Shown: positions 1 to 8,446 of the stretch, one piece after another | Numbering within the stretch: position 1 is the stretch's first letter | Layout: each line of letters begins with the position of its first letter | DNA from: Acuticoccus sp963704595 | GTDB lineage: Bacteria; Pseudomonadota; Alphaproteobacteria; Rhizobiales; Amorphaceae | Assembly: GCA_963704595.1 (NCBI GenBank) | Contig: OY969922.1 | Coordinates: forward strand, 3,100,001 to 3,164,000 | Direction: 5' to 3' | DNA length: 64,000 nt | Program-made: the position numbers and the translations under genes | Notes under the pieces: model-generated | What the model saw: the letters and a program-made list of their open reading frames with translations, nothing else | The model's database searches: none | What the model was told of the DNA's origin: nothing

Positions 1-425
1 CCGAGCACGTGATGACGATCCCCGCGAGCCGCACCACGGCGGTGGACGATGGCCTCATCCCGACCGGCGAGCTCAACACGGTCGACGGCACCCCGCTCGA
101 TTTCCGCACGCCGAAGCGGATCGGCGACCAGAAGATCGACGACAATTTCTGCCTCGACGGCGAGCTGGCCTGCCATCTCCAGACCAGCGCCTACGTCCTC
201 ACCATGAAGACGGACCGGCCCGGCCTGCAGGTATTTACGGGCTTCACGCTGCCTCAGTTCGAGACTCCGGGGCACGACGGCATCGTCTACGGGCCGTTCG
301 CCGGCGTCGCCCTCGAGGCGCAGAACTTCCCCGATACGGTGAACAATCCGTCCTTCGGAAACATCATCGCGACCCCCGACCGGCCCTACCGGCAAACGAC
401 GCGGGTCACGATCGTCCATGCCTGA
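1..425 (+). CDS. Aldose 1-epimerase (mutarotase) family protein, C-terminal part
   Basis: The open frame runs in from the left edge (in frame from base 3), so the N-terminal half of the gene is outside the window. About 140 residues are seen. They carry the typical C-terminal pattern of galactose mutarotases: a 'DGLIPTGE' turn, a 'DDNFCLD' stretch and 'GVALEAQNFPDTVN' with the conserved glutamate (near base 315) that acts as catalytic base in the family. The enzyme interconverts alpha and beta anomers of aldoses in the cytoplasm. It lies 66 bases upstream of an aldehyde dehydrogenase gene on the same strand, which fits a sugar-oxidation operon. Family is clear; the exact sugar is not. Confidence 0.85.
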   Translation, partial: EHVMTIPASRTTAVDDGLIPTGELNTVDGTPLDFRTPKRIGDQKIDDNFCLDGELACHLQTSAYVLTMKTDRPGLQVFTGFTLPQFETPGHDGIVYGPFAGVALEAQNFPDTVNNPSFGNIIATPDRPYRQTTRVTIVHA

Positions 426-491
426 GCGCGTTGAAATGGTAGGTCCAACGGTCTAGTTGCTAGGGCAACTTGAATTTGTCGGGAGAACCAC

Positions 492-1931
492 ATGGACCTT
501 CACCAGAATCTGATCGGCGGCGAGTGGACCGAAGGGCCCGACGCATCGGACAACATCAACCCGTCCAACACCGATGACGTCGTCGGCCGGTACACCAAGG
601 CAGACGCCGCGCAGACGCAGAAGGCCATTGCCGCCGCCAAGGCCGCGAGCCACGACTGGGCGCGCTCCAACCCGGCCCAGCGCCACGCGGTGCTTTCGGC
701 CGCCGCGAAGGAAATCTTCGCCCGCAAGGAAGAACTCGGCGACCTCCTCGCCCGCGAGGAAGGCAAGACGCTGGCCGAAGGCATCGGTGAAGCCGGCCGC
801 GCCGGGCAGATCTTCGACTTCTTCGCCGGCGAGACGATGCGCCTTGCAGGCGACACGATCCCCTCGATCCGCCCCGGTGTCGAGATCGACATCACGCGCG
901 AGCCGATGGGCGTCGTCGGCATCATCACGCCGTGGAACTTCCCGATCGCCATTCCGGCGTGGAAGATCGCGCCGGCGCTCTGCTACGGCAACACCGTCGT
1001 CTTCAAGCCGGCCGACCTCGTTCCGGGCTGTGCCTGGGCGATCGCCGATATCCTGAAGCGCGCCGGCCTGCCGGACGGCGTCCTCAACCTCGTCATGGGC
1101 CGCGGCTCCGTCGTCGGCGAGGCGATGCTTGACTCCAAGGACATCGACGCGATCTCCTTCACCGGCTCGGTCCCGACCGGCAAGCACGTGGCGGCCAAGT
1201 GCGCCGAGCACATGCGCAAGTGCCAGCTCGAGATGGGCGGCAAGAACCCCCTCATCGTCCTCGACGATGCGGACCTCGGCATTGCCGTCGACTGCGCCGT
1301 CAACGGTGCGTACTTCTCGACCGGCCAGCGCTGCACGGCCTCCTCGCGTCTCATCGTGACCGAAGGCATCCACGACAAGTTCGTCGAGGCGACCATCGAG
1401 AAGCTGAAGTCGCTCTCCATCGACGACGCGCGCAAGAAGGGCACGCACATCGGCCCGGTGGTCGACCAGAAGCAGCTCGAGACCGATCTCAAGTACATCG
1501 ACATCGGCAAGAACGAGGACAACGCCAAGCTCGCCTGGGGCGGTGAGATCCTCAACCGCGAGACGCCGGGCTTCTACCTCCAGCCGGCGCTGTTCACCGA
1601 GACCACCAACGACATGCGGATCAACCGCGAGGAGATCTTCGGCCCGGTCGCGACCGTGCTGAAGGCGAAGGACTACGACGAGGCGCTGGCGCTCGCCAAC
1701 GACACGCCGTTCGGCCTCTCCTCCGGCATCTGCACCACGAGCCTCAAGCATGCGTCTCACTTCAAGCGCAACGCCGAGGCCGGCATGGTGATGGTGAACC
1801 TCCCCACCGCAGGCGTCGACCCGCACGTGCCGTTCGGCGGCCGCAAGGGCTCGTCGTACGGGCCGCGCGAGCAGGGCCGTTACGCGGCGGAGTTCTACAC
1901 CACCGTCAAGACCGCCTACACGCTGCCGTGA
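492..1931 (+). CDS. Aldehyde dehydrogenase, probable 2-ketoglutarate semialdehyde dehydrogenase
   Basis: A 479-residue NAD(P)+-dependent aldehyde dehydrogenase of normal length. Visible motifs are TPWNFP (146-151), FTGS (223-226), the general-base Glu247 in LEMGGKNP and the nucleophile Cys281 in GQRCTASSR. The overall pattern resembles the 2-ketoglutarate-semialdehyde (2,5-dioxopentanoate) dehydrogenases that finish non-phosphorylative pentose and aldarate breakdown. A GGGAG ribosome site sits about 6 bases before the ATG. It follows a mutarotase and overlaps the next gene (MhpD family) by one base (TGATG), so the two are translationally coupled. The sugar-acid dehydratase operon at 10-16.7 kb would make its substrate. 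Substrate is inferred from context; other aldehydes are possible. Confidence 0.85.
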   Translation: MDLHQNLIGGEWTEGPDASDNINPSNTDDVVGRYTKADAAQTQKAIAAAKAASHDWARSNPAQRHAVLSAAAKEIFARKEELGDLLAREEGKTLAEGIGEAGRAGQIFDFFAGETMRLAGDTIPSIRPGVEIDITREPMGVVGIITPWNFPIAIPAWKIAPALCYGNTVVFKPADLVPGCAWAIADILKRAGLPDGVLNLVMGRGSVVGEAMLDSKDIDAISFTGSVPTGKHVAAKCAEHMRKCQLEMGGKNPLIVLDDADLGIAVDCAVNGAYFSTGQRCTASSRLIVTEGIHDKFVEATIEKLKSLSIDDARKKGTHIGPVVDQKQLETDLKYIDIGKNEDNAKLAWGGEILNRETPGFYLQPALFTETTNDMRINREEIFGPVATVLKAKDYDEALALANDTPFGLSSGICTTSLKHASHFKRNAEAGMVMVNLPTAGVDPHVPFGGRKGSSYGPREQGRYAAEFYTTVKTAYTLP

Positions 1932-2689
1932 TGACGGACGCCGAACGCCTTGCCGCGGCATTCCGCGGCGAGGGGCGGCTCGAGGCTCTCGAGAACCCGC
2001 CCCAGACCGTGGAAGCAGCCTACGCGCTGCAGGACGCCGTGCGCGAAGCGATCGGCAAGCCCATCGTCGGCTGGAAGCTGGCGCAGACCACCGCCAAGGC
2101 GCAGGCCGCGGCGGGGCTCGACGCGCCGACGGTCGCTCCTCTCCTCGAGGGGATGATCGTGCCGGCCGACACAGTGTTCCCCTCCGGCCGGTTCTACCGG
2201 CCGGAGGTGGAGGCCGAGGTCGTCCTCGAACTCCGCCGCCCGATCGACCGCCCGATGTCCGGCGGCGACATCGTCGACCTTCTCGCCGGCGTCCGGCTGG
2301 GGATCGAGGTCGCCGACAGCCGTTACGCGGACAAGCCCTCGATGGGGGCCAAGGCCGTGATCGCGGACATGAACTCCTGCGGCGCGCTGGTGGTCGGCCC
2401 CCTCCTCGACCTCGACGAATTCTCCGGCGCGGCCGAAGGCGAGATCGTGATGCGCCTCGGCGACGGCACGACGCTCGCCAACCTCGCCCCCGACATGCGG
2501 CCCAAGCCCATCGAGGTGCTGGAGTTCCTGAGCCGCTTCGCCACCGAGCGCGGCCACACCCTCCCCGCCGGCATGTTCATCACCACCGGCACGCACACCG
2601 CGCCGACGGTCTCCGGCCCGGGCGTGATCACCGCGGACTTCAAGCGCGTCGGCAAGCTCAACGCGCGCCTCTCCGAGACCCATCCCTGA
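1931..2689 (+). CDS. 2-keto-4-pentenoate hydratase (MhpD) family protein
   Basis: A 252-residue single-domain member of the fumarylacetoacetate hydrolase superfamily, MhpD branch. Start: ATG at 1931 shares its A with the TGA stop of the aldehyde dehydrogenase; a GTG three bases earlier is also possible. Conserved features include an EVEAEVVLEL stretch and a GIEVADSRY segment with acidic residues expected to bind the divalent metal, and a TGTHTAP segment near the C-terminus. The family hydrates or dehydrates 2-keto acids. Coupling to a ketoglutarate-semialdehyde-type dehydrogenase suggests work on a 2-keto-3-deoxy sugar acid rather than on meta-cleavage products, but that is an inference. No aromatic meta-cleavage genes are nearby. 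Confidence 0.8.
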   Translation: MTDAERLAAAFRGEGRLEALENPPQTVEAAYALQDAVREAIGKPIVGWKLAQTTAKAQAAAGLDAPTVAPLLEGMIVPADTVFPSGRFYRPEVEAEVVLELRRPIDRPMSGGDIVDLLAGVRLGIEVADSRYADKPSMGAKAVIADMNSCGALVVGPLLDLDEFSGAAEGEIVMRLGDGTTLANLAPDMRPKPIEVLEFLSRFATERGHTLPAGMFITTGTHTAPTVSGPGVITADFKRVGKLNARLSETHP

Positions 2690-2699
2690 CAATCACGTG

Positions 2700-2717
2700 G
2701 CGGGGCCTCGGCCCCGC
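2700..2717. terminator. GC-rich hairpin between convergent genes
   Basis: A 7-bp perfect stem (GCGGGGC / GCCCCGC) with a CTCG loop fills the 28-base gap between the stop of the MhpD-family gene and the stop of the converging trmJ. There is no U-tract on either side, so it could be a weak bidirectional terminator or simply a 3'-end stabiliser. Confidence 0.5.
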
Positions 2718-3533
2718 TCAGTCTGCCGGCTTCCCGGCCGTCTCAGCGTCCGCCCGCATTTGTGAGCGGGTCCGGGCCGGCGTGTCGCGCTCGAGGTGGG
2801 CGAGGACGCCGCGCAGGGTTCGGACCTGCTGGCGGTCCCATTTGGCATCGGAGAGGATGAGGCGGAGGTTCATCGCCATCTTCTCGGCCATGTTCTCCGG
2901 GCGGAAATAGCCCTTCGGCGTCAGGAGCTTCATGAGATGCTCCCAGAGGCCGGCGACATCCTCGCGGGTGGCGGGCGGGTGCGGCGGCGGCGGGCTCGGC
3001 GCGATGCCGTGGACCGCGCGGCGCCACTCGTACGCCATCAGGAGGACGGACTGGGCGACGTTGAGGGACGCGAACGCGGGGTCGACCGGGAACGTCACGA
3101 TGATGTTGGCGCGGGCCACCTCGTCGTTCTCCAGCCCCCACTTCTCGCGGCCGAAGAGGATGCCGGTGCCGTTGCCGGCGGCCGCCACGCGGCAGAGCTC
3201 GGCGAGACCGTCTCCGGGGCCTTCGACGCGCTTCGTCATGTCCCGCCCGCGGCGCGTGGTGGCGATGACGAAGGAGAGGTCGGCGATCGCATCGTCGAGG
3301 CTCTCGAAGACCCTCACCTTGTCGATGACGTGGCTGGCGCCGGACGAGGCGGCGATCGCGCGCTCGTTGGGCCAGCCGTCGCGCGGGGTGACGAGGCGCA
3401 GGTCGGTCACGCCGAAGTTCGCCATGGCGCGGGCGGCCGTGCCGATGTTCTCGCCGAGCTGTGGCGAGGCCAGAATGATTGCGGGCGGGGCCACGGCGGG
3501 GGCCGTGGCAACTTTATCAGCGCTCCCGGTCAT
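2718..3533 (-). CDS. trmJ: tRNA (cytidine/uridine-2'-O-)-methyltransferase TrmJ
   Basis: A 271-residue SPOUT-class (SpoU) RNA methyltransferase that would 2'-O-methylate position 32 of tRNAs using S-adenosylmethionine. The diagnostic motif 1 (PQLGENIGTAARAMANFG, residues about 24-41), motif 2 (GILFGREKWGL) and motif 3 (ASLNVAQSVLL) that build the knotted SAM site are all present in order. The C-terminal extension after the knot matches the bacterial TrmJ layout. The gene stands alone, converging with the MhpD-family gene and divergent from icd, 65 bases apart. TrmJ is the best fit; a closely related SpoU methylase cannot be fully excluded. Confidence 0.9.
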   Translation of the reverse strand: MTGSADKVATAPAVAPPAIILASPQLGENIGTAARAMANFGVTDLRLVTPRDGWPNERAIAASSGASHVIDKVRVFESLDDAIADLSFVIATTRRGRDMTKRVEGPGDGLAELCRVAAAGNGTGILFGREKWGLENDEVARANIIVTFPVDPAFASLNVAQSVLLMAYEWRRAVHGIAPSPPPPHPPATREDVAGLWEHLMKLLTPKGYFRPENMAEKMAMNLRLILSDAKWDRQQVRTLRGVLAHLERDTPARTRSQMRADAETAGKPAD

Positions 3534-3598
3534 GCTAAGCCGTGCCGAGCACGCGGCATCCGCCGCGAGACGATAATTTCCGAACGTAAGGTCCTGGT

Positions 3599-4822
3599 AT
3601 GGCGAAGATCAAGGTGGCGAACCCCGTCGTTGAACTCGACGGGGATGAGATGACCCGCATTATTTGGGCATATATCAAAGATAAACTGATCCACCCGTAC
3701 CTCGATATCGATCTGGAATACTACGACCTTGGCATGGAGCACCGCGATGCCACCGACGACCAGGTGACCGTCGACGCGGCCAACGCGATCAAGCGCCACG
3801 GCGTCGGCGTCAAGTGCGCGACCATTACCCCGGACGAGGCCCGGGTGGAAGAATTCGGCCTGAAGAAGATGTACCGTTCCCCCAACGGAACGATCCGCAA
3901 CATCCTCGGCGGCGTGATTTTCCGCGAGCCGATCATCTGCAAGAACGTGCCGCGGCTGGTGCCGGGCTGGACCAAGCCGATCATCATCGGCCGCCACGCC
4001 TTCGGCGACCAGTACCGCGCGACCGACTTCGTGGTTCCCGGCCCCGGCAAGCTGACCCTCACCTTCCAGCCCGAAGGCGGCGAGCCCGAAGTCCACGACG
4101 TGTACGACTACAAGGAGTCCGGCGTTGCGATGGCGATGTACAACATCGACCCGTCGATCCGCGACTTCGCCCGCGCCTCGCTGAACTACGGCCTGCTGCG
4201 CGGCTACCCGGTCTACATGTCGACCAAGAACACGATCATGAAAGCCTATGACGGGCGCTTCAAGGACATCTTCCAGGAGATCTACGACGCTGAGTTCAAG
4301 GCCGAGTTCGAGAAGAAGGGCCTCACCTACGAGCACCGCCTGATCGACGACATGGTCGCCTCGGCGATGAAGTGGTCCGGCGGCTACGTCTGGGCCTGCA
4401 AGAACTACGATGGCGACGTCCAGTCCGACACGGTCGCGCAGGGCTTCGGCTCGCTCGGCCTGATGACCTCCGTGCTGATGACGCCGGACGGGCAGACGGT
4501 GGAAGCCGAAGCCGCCCACGGCACCGTGACGCGCCACTACCGCCAGCACGAGCGCGGCGAGCAGACGTCGACCAACTCCACCGCGTCGATCTTCGCCTGG
4601 TCGCGCGGCCTCGCCCACCGGGCAAAGCTCGACGACAACAACGCGCTGATGGAGTTCGCCCACACCCTCGAGACCGCCACCGTCGGCGCCATCGAGAGCG
4701 GCCACATGACGAAGGACCTCGCCCTCCTCGTCGGCGCCGACCAGAAGTGGGAGTCCACCACCGGCTTCCTCGACAGCGTGGCTGCCCGCCTCGAGAAGGA
4801 CATGGGCATCAGCGCAAGCTGA
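3599..4822 (+). CDS. icd: Isocitrate dehydrogenase (NADP+)
   Basis: A 407-residue homodimeric NADP-dependent isocitrate dehydrogenase of the type common to alphaproteobacteria and eukaryotes. It oxidatively decarboxylates isocitrate to 2-ketoglutarate in the TCA cycle. Recognisable parts: the substrate loop around YRSPNGTIRN, the catalytic tyrosine region (MYNIDPSIRDFA), the metal and substrate aspartates in NYDGDVQSDTVAQGFGSLG, and the cofactor segment EAAHGTVTRHYRQH. The ATG at 3599 follows an AAGG ribosome site. The gene is monocistronic, divergent from trmJ, and closed by the strong hairpin at 4850-4877. Confidence 0.97.
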   Translation: MAKIKVANPVVELDGDEMTRIIWAYIKDKLIHPYLDIDLEYYDLGMEHRDATDDQVTVDAANAIKRHGVGVKCATITPDEARVEEFGLKKMYRSPNGTIRNILGGVIFREPIICKNVPRLVPGWTKPIIIGRHAFGDQYRATDFVVPGPGKLTLTFQPEGGEPEVHDVYDYKESGVAMAMYNIDPSIRDFARASLNYGLLRGYPVYMSTKNTIMKAYDGRFKDIFQEIYDAEFKAEFEKKGLTYEHRLIDDMVASAMKWSGGYVWACKNYDGDVQSDTVAQGFGSLGLMTSVLMTPDGQTVEAEAAHGTVTRHYRQHERGEQTSTNSTASIFAWSRGLAHRAKLDDNNALMEFAHTLETATVGAIESGHMTKDLALLVGADQKWESTTGFLDSVAARLEKDMGISAS

Positions 4823-4849
4823 CCCCGGCGCGGTCCAGCGATCAAAAAC

Positions 4850-4877
4850 GGTGCTGGCGGCCGATGCCGCCAGCACC
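4850..4877 (-). terminator. Strong hairpin, U-tract on the minus strand
   Basis: A perfect 11-bp stem (GGTGCTGGCGG / CCGCCAGCACC) with a 6-base loop. Read on the minus strand it is followed by CGTTTTTG, a classic rho-independent terminator for the unknown gene that ends at 4933. It lies only 28 bases after the icd stop on the plus strand, so it probably ends icd transcripts as well. Confidence 0.8.
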
Positions 4878-4932
4878 GACTGCTTCCCGGATTACCGGCA
4901 TCCAAGCTCTTGCCGCGACAAGGGCGCGAGCG

Positions 4933-5653
4933 TCAGGTCAGCACGTAGCGATACTGCTTCGACCTCCCGGACTGCTCGATGACGAAGCTCTGCTTCGTTC
5001 CGTCGCTCAGCGACATCGTCACCACGCCACCGCCGGCAACGCTGCGGTCCCCCGCCTCAGGGATGCACGAAGATCGTGCGATCGACGCAGAGCAGCTTGC
5101 CGTGCAGCGTGGTGAGTTGCAGCGGGAACGGCGGCCTTGCGAGGATCACCATGCCGTCACCAGGCTCCAGCGGATTTGCGACGATGAAGCGGTCGTGACC
5201 GTCGTTATCACCGCTACCGCGGCGCGCGGCGGCAGGCTGCCGCGGGTCCTCCGGTTGCAAGCTCGGGATAAGCGCCTGGACTTCCCTTTCGATCGCGATT
5301 CTGAGCGCGGCGTACCGCTCCAGCGTCTCGAGATAGTCGGCAATCTCGCGCGCGGTCCCGAAACGGGTGACGCGCTGCCGGAACGTGTCCGATCGCACCA
5401 GGCCGCGGATGATGATGGTCAGAAGTTCGGGGCTCATCGCCGCGGCGAACGGCCAGGGGCTGCGGCTCGCCCGCTCTTCACCGAAGAACACCGCGAGGAG
5501 CGGCGGCCATTCCACCCGCACGGTTTCATCGGGAATAGAGACGGGAATATCGCAAACTTCGATGTCGAATCCTGACTCTTCAGGGCTGTAATATTTTTTC
5601 CTGAGGTAATTCATGCCCATCCGCCCAGATGTTTGCGTGTCCAGCGCTTCCAT
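4933..5653 (-). CDS. Hypothetical protein, probably one frameshifted gene
   Basis: I do not recognise the family. The uninterrupted frame (5653 down to 5057) gives 198 residues ending in CVDRTIFVHP. Skipping one base at about 5058 opens the frame again (EAGDRSVAGGGVVTMSLSDG ... KQYRYVLT) to a stop at 4933, giving about 239 residues. The added tail reads like the continuation of the beta-rich C-terminus, and the terminator at 4850-4877 lies just beyond it, so I favour a single gene with an inserted base, as seen in many other genes here. The middle is helical (ETLERYAALRIAIEREVQAL) with a polar, Gly/Asp-rich linker. No signal peptide or membrane segment is visible. Base composition at the 5' end drops toward the AT-rich segment upstream. 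Confidence 0.55.
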
Positions 5654-5823
5654 GCCTTGACGCTGTATTTCGCGCCCCGGGGCACAGCCTGAGAAAGCTT
5701 ACACCGCCTACAGTTGAATTGACCAAGCGAATAAGTCCCCAGAATTCAAAATGCACATATGCAGGAACTTGGGTTTGCAGGTTTAAACATAACTAATAAT
5801 ACGGAAAATACATTGCATTACGT

Positions 5824-5852
5824 TTGACAGACATATGGGTCTTTGCTCAAAT
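5824..5852 (+). promoter_or_regulatory. Candidate sigma-70 promoter for the ribbon-helix-helix gene
   Basis: TTGACA (5824-5829), a 17-base spacer and TCAAAT (5847-5852) lie in an AT-rich stretch about 75 bases before the ATG at 5927. The -35 is a perfect consensus; the -10 matches 4 of 6 positions. The 273 bases from 5654 to 5926 hold no convincing gene. Confidence 0.5.
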
Positions 5853-5926
5853 CATCAGACAGCATCATCTTCCGCACCCAAGTCGGCCAATTTGTCGCTG
5901 TAAGTTTGCAAAGGAACGTTCAAATC

Positions 5927-6193
5927 ATGGTTACCAACACTGAACACAGTGCGCGTTCGACGATGATCGGCAAACAGATGACCGCTGATTACAATGAGGC
6001 CGAGAATTCCATTGTAGATCGGCCGACGACAAAACGACTGAGCCTCGACGTTCCTGCCGAGTTGCACACGCGCTTCAAGACATCGTGCAGCGCGACAGGC
6101 CGAAAAATGGCAAACGAGCTCATGCGATTTGTTCTGGAACGGACGGAAGAGCTTGAAAACGAAGCCGCAGAGAGACGGAAATCCAGACGCTGA
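5927..6193 (+). CDS. Small ribbon-helix-helix DNA-binding protein (ParG/Arc-like)
   Basis: An 88-residue protein. The C-terminal 45 residues (TKRLSLDVPAELHTRFKTSC, then GRKMANELMRFVLERTEELE) match the ribbon-helix-helix fold of plasmid partition protein ParG and its relatives: a short beta strand with alternating residues, a conserved 'LH.RFK' helix and a second amphipathic helix. The N-terminal 40 residues are polar and probably disordered, as in ParG, where this tail touches the ParF ATPase and the operator. ATG 5927 was chosen because AAGGA lies 11 bases upstream; the frame is open from 5843. No ParF/ParA gene is present nearby, so it may be an orphan from a lost plasmid or a chromosomal repressor. 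Codon use and GC content are lower than in its neighbours. Confidence 0.7.
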   Translation: MVTNTEHSARSTMIGKQMTADYNEAENSIVDRPTTKRLSLDVPAELHTRFKTSCSATGRKMANELMRFVLERTEELENEAAERRKSRR

Positions 6194-6606
6194 TCCGGCA
6201 ACCTTAATTTGCACGAATGCTCCAGCGGTTCCGGATCAACGCCTTCGCTCCGTCTGATTCCGATTTCGCGTTAGCGGCGCTTTACTTTCAGATCGCTTCC
6301 GATCGTCATGGAAGGGATATTGAGATGAAGCGGGCACCAGTGATTACGGATCGACGAGATTCCCTCAGGTCCGTCTTCGGCCAACTCCCGTTCCGGCACT
6401 CCTGGTTATTCTCCCCAAAGCCACAGTTCAGGAAATGTTGTTTTGAACTATTGGGGGCGCGTTTCCACGCTTCGGCAGGCCGGAATGAGGCAATAACGCG
6501 GCGTCATCGCCACAATCGGGCAGAATTACGACGCAAATAGGATATCCTGCCTTTACACAACCTAAGATTGTTAATATCTGGTGGATAGCTGTTATGGGAG
6601 GTTGCT
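6194..6606. other. AT-rich intergenic stretch, no recognisable gene
   Basis: About 410 bases of lower GC than the rest of the window. A 107-codon open frame (6217-6540, plus) exists but has no ribosome site, unusual composition and no recognisable domain, so I do not call it. The last 40 bases hold the leader of the small gene that starts at 6607. Confidence 0.5.
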
Positions 6607-6813
6607 GTGGACGATCGGCTGGCCCTGAAAGAACGGATTTGTACCGAAATCCTTTACGCCATCCACGACTTCGGTGGCGCGGCGATCAACGATCTCGCAC
6701 AGATTGCGGACGCCCTCACTCTCCTCCTCGGCGACGAGACAGAGGGCCAGCGCACCGACATCCCCCTCTATGCCGAAATCCGCGGCGCGCTCAGCGTCAC
6801 CCGGCCCGCCTGA
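6607..6813 (+). CDS. Small hypothetical protein (68 aa)
   Basis: A 68-residue acidic, mainly helical protein with no recognised family. The GTG start at 6607 is supported by a strong GGGAGG ribosome site 5 bases upstream; no other start in this frame has one. The sequence (MDDRLALKERICTEILYAIH, then an Asp/Leu-rich helix) suggests a compact soluble helical bundle. It lies at the right edge of the AT-rich segment. Real translation is likely, function unknown. Confidence 0.6.
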   Translation: MDDRLALKERICTEILYAIHDFGGAAINDLAQIADALTLLLGDETEGQRTDIPLYAEIRGALSVTRPA

Positions 6814-6986
6814 TCTCCCTGCCAAGCCCGCCAGCGCCGACGCAGACCATCGCTCTCACGCAGTGCGGCGCGCAGGGTTCGGAAGGCTGGATTGCGCCCT
6901 CCATATCCGCGCGTCGGGCGACGCAACGGAGCGCAGGAGAGTTGTGCCCGGCGTGAGGAAGGCTTGCGCAGACGGCAATCCGCGCC

Positions 6987-7331
6987 TCAAAGCCGGATCA
7001 CGTATTCCTTGGTGGTGGTCTCGATGACCTCCCACGTGCCCTTGAAGCCGGGGCGCAGGATGAAGCTGTCACCCGCCTTTACCGTGCGCACCTCGCCGCC
7101 TTCCTGCGCGATGACGGAGTGCCCCTCGAGGATGTGGCAGTACTCCCATTCCTCGTAGGCGATGCGCCACTTGCCGGGGGTCGCGCGCCAGATCCCGCAG
7201 TAGAGGTCGCCATGCTCCTCGACGTTCCATGTCGTGAACACGGGGTCGCCGTGGATGAGCTTTTCCGGCGCGGGTCGCTCGATGTCCGCTGCGGCTGCGG
7301 ACGGGGTGACTGGCTGGAAGGTCGAGGGCAT
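6987..7331 (-). CDS. Cupin domain protein (ureidoglycine aminohydrolase-like cupin)
   Basis: A 114-residue single cupin of the Cupin_3/DUF861 type. The barrel strands are visible from VEEHGDLYCGIWRATPGKWR to the end, with motif 1 around YEEWEYCHILEGHSVIA and motif 2 around AGDSFILRPGFKGTWEV. The family is related to the (S)-ureidoglycine aminohydrolase cupin domain, but small members like this are usually of unknown substrate. The start at 7331 (MPSTFQPV) is preferred over upstream codons because the preceding residues are basic and unlike the family. It is followed upstream on the same strand by a GT90-like gene. Confidence 0.75.
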   Translation of the reverse strand: MPSTFQPVTPSAAAADIERPAPEKLIHGDPVFTTWNVEEHGDLYCGIWRATPGKWRIAYEEWEYCHILEGHSVIAQEGGEVRTVKAGDSFILRPGFKGTWEVIETTTKEYVIRL

Positions 7332-7381
7332 GGGTTTACGGTCTCGCTCGCGCTTTCTGCAGGATCGACCCTGAACTTCTA

Positions 7382-8422
7382 TCAATTCAGCTTCACCCGT
7401 TCACTGTAGAGGGTCGCCACCCTGCGCTGAAGTCTGTTTTCGAGGCCTTCATCGAGAAACGCCTGCATGAAGCTCTTCCCGTTCTGCGCAATCCTCTCGC
7501 ATTTTTCTTCGTTCGCGATGCACCAGGCATGGACGTCCGCGAGGTCCGACAGGTCAGCCGCCACGGGGACATAGTGCGTGAACGGTCGCAGGAGACTTTC
7601 GCACGCCCAGGATTCGACACCCGGATGCGGCATGACCGGCACCGAATTGGAGTACAGGATCCACTTCAGGCTGGTCGCGACGTCGTTGCCTTCCAGACAA
7701 AGGATGTACTTCGACCTGAGGTGCGCGCGCATATCGAGACCGTCTTTCACGAACGGCTCGATCCGCAGCGCGGTCGCAGGGTCGATGTTCGGCGTGATCT
7801 CGCTGAACCCGATGTCGACGTCCTTGCCGGTCATCTTCGCGGTGATCGAAGGAATGTAGGCTCTGGCGCCGGGCCGGGTTTCCCCGTCCAGCGGGAAGTG
7901 GCCGGTGGTTGCCCCCCGCCAGATCAGCCTGTCGTCCTTCTCGCGGAAGGGAATGTCGATGCCGTCGACTTTGGCGACCGGCCCGAAATGCCGACCGTAT
8001 TTGATCGGAAAGGGAATCGCGTAGCCCGGATCAGGCAATCTGCGCGCCTTGCAGAAGATCGGCGCCTCGGGGGATGGCCTGCCGTCGCCGAGATAGACCG
8101 CGAAATTGCCGTCGATCTCATGCTTCTGGAAGACCCTGAGCACCGGCACCACGTAGATCCTGAGCATCTGGCTCAGCTGTTCCGGGGTGTTGTTCTTCAG
8201 GTAGCGCCGCCCCTGAGGCTGGCGGGCTGCTGATTCGAACAGATCCTCCAGCGACATGCTTCTGTCGGCGATGCATCCGTTGAATGCAGGATGCAACGTG
8301 AACGGCTGCTTGACCGGCTCTCTCACGCCCGAGAGGTAGACCTGAATTCTCCGGATGGGCGGGGGATACAGTTTCGGGACAGGCGGCGGTTCGACTACGT
8401 TCTGGATTAAACTGGACACCAA
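7382..8422 (-). CDS. Glycosyltransferase family 90 (CAP10/LpsA-like) protein
   Basis: A 346-residue protein matching the glycosyltransferase family 90 domain found in eukaryotic CAP10/POGLUT and in bacterial 'lipopolysaccharide-modifying' proteins. Hallmarks: KDDRLIWRGATTGHF, a DIGFSEI strand, the SKYILCLEGNDVATSLKWIL acceptor/donor site segment, and SVPVMPHPGVESWACESLL. These would place a sugar, probably from a UDP-sugar, onto a surface glycan or lipopolysaccharide core on the cytoplasmic face. No signal peptide or membrane helix is seen. It is isolated from other surface polysaccharide genes, which is common for this family. Acceptor unknown. Confidence 0.8.
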   Translation of the reverse strand: MVSSLIQNVVEPPPVPKLYPPPIRRIQVYLSGVREPVKQPFTLHPAFNGCIADRSMSLEDLFESAARQPQGRRYLKNNTPEQLSQMLRIYVVPVLRVFQKHEIDGNFAVYLGDGRPSPEAPIFCKARRLPDPGYAIPFPIKYGRHFGPVAKVDGIDIPFREKDDRLIWRGATTGHFPLDGETRPGARAYIPSITAKMTGKDVDIGFSEITPNIDPATALRIEPFVKDGLDMRAHLRSKYILCLEGNDVATSLKWILYSNSVPVMPHPGVESWACESLLRPFTHYVPVAADLSDLADVHAWCIANEEKCERIAQNGKSFMQAFLDEGLENRLQRRVATLYSERVKLN

Positions 8423-8446
8423 CTCACTCTACTCGTTCACGCGCAT

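Noticed and set aside
453..1961. 502-codon open frame antisense to the aldehyde dehydrogenase
   Set aside because: Low-complexity Arg/Val/Asp/Gly-rich translation typical of the antisense of GC-rich genes, no ribosome site, and the sense strand codes a complete enzyme.
6217..6540. 107-codon open frame in the AT-rich segment
   Set aside because: No ribosome site, no family resemblance and irregular composition; too weak to call a gene.
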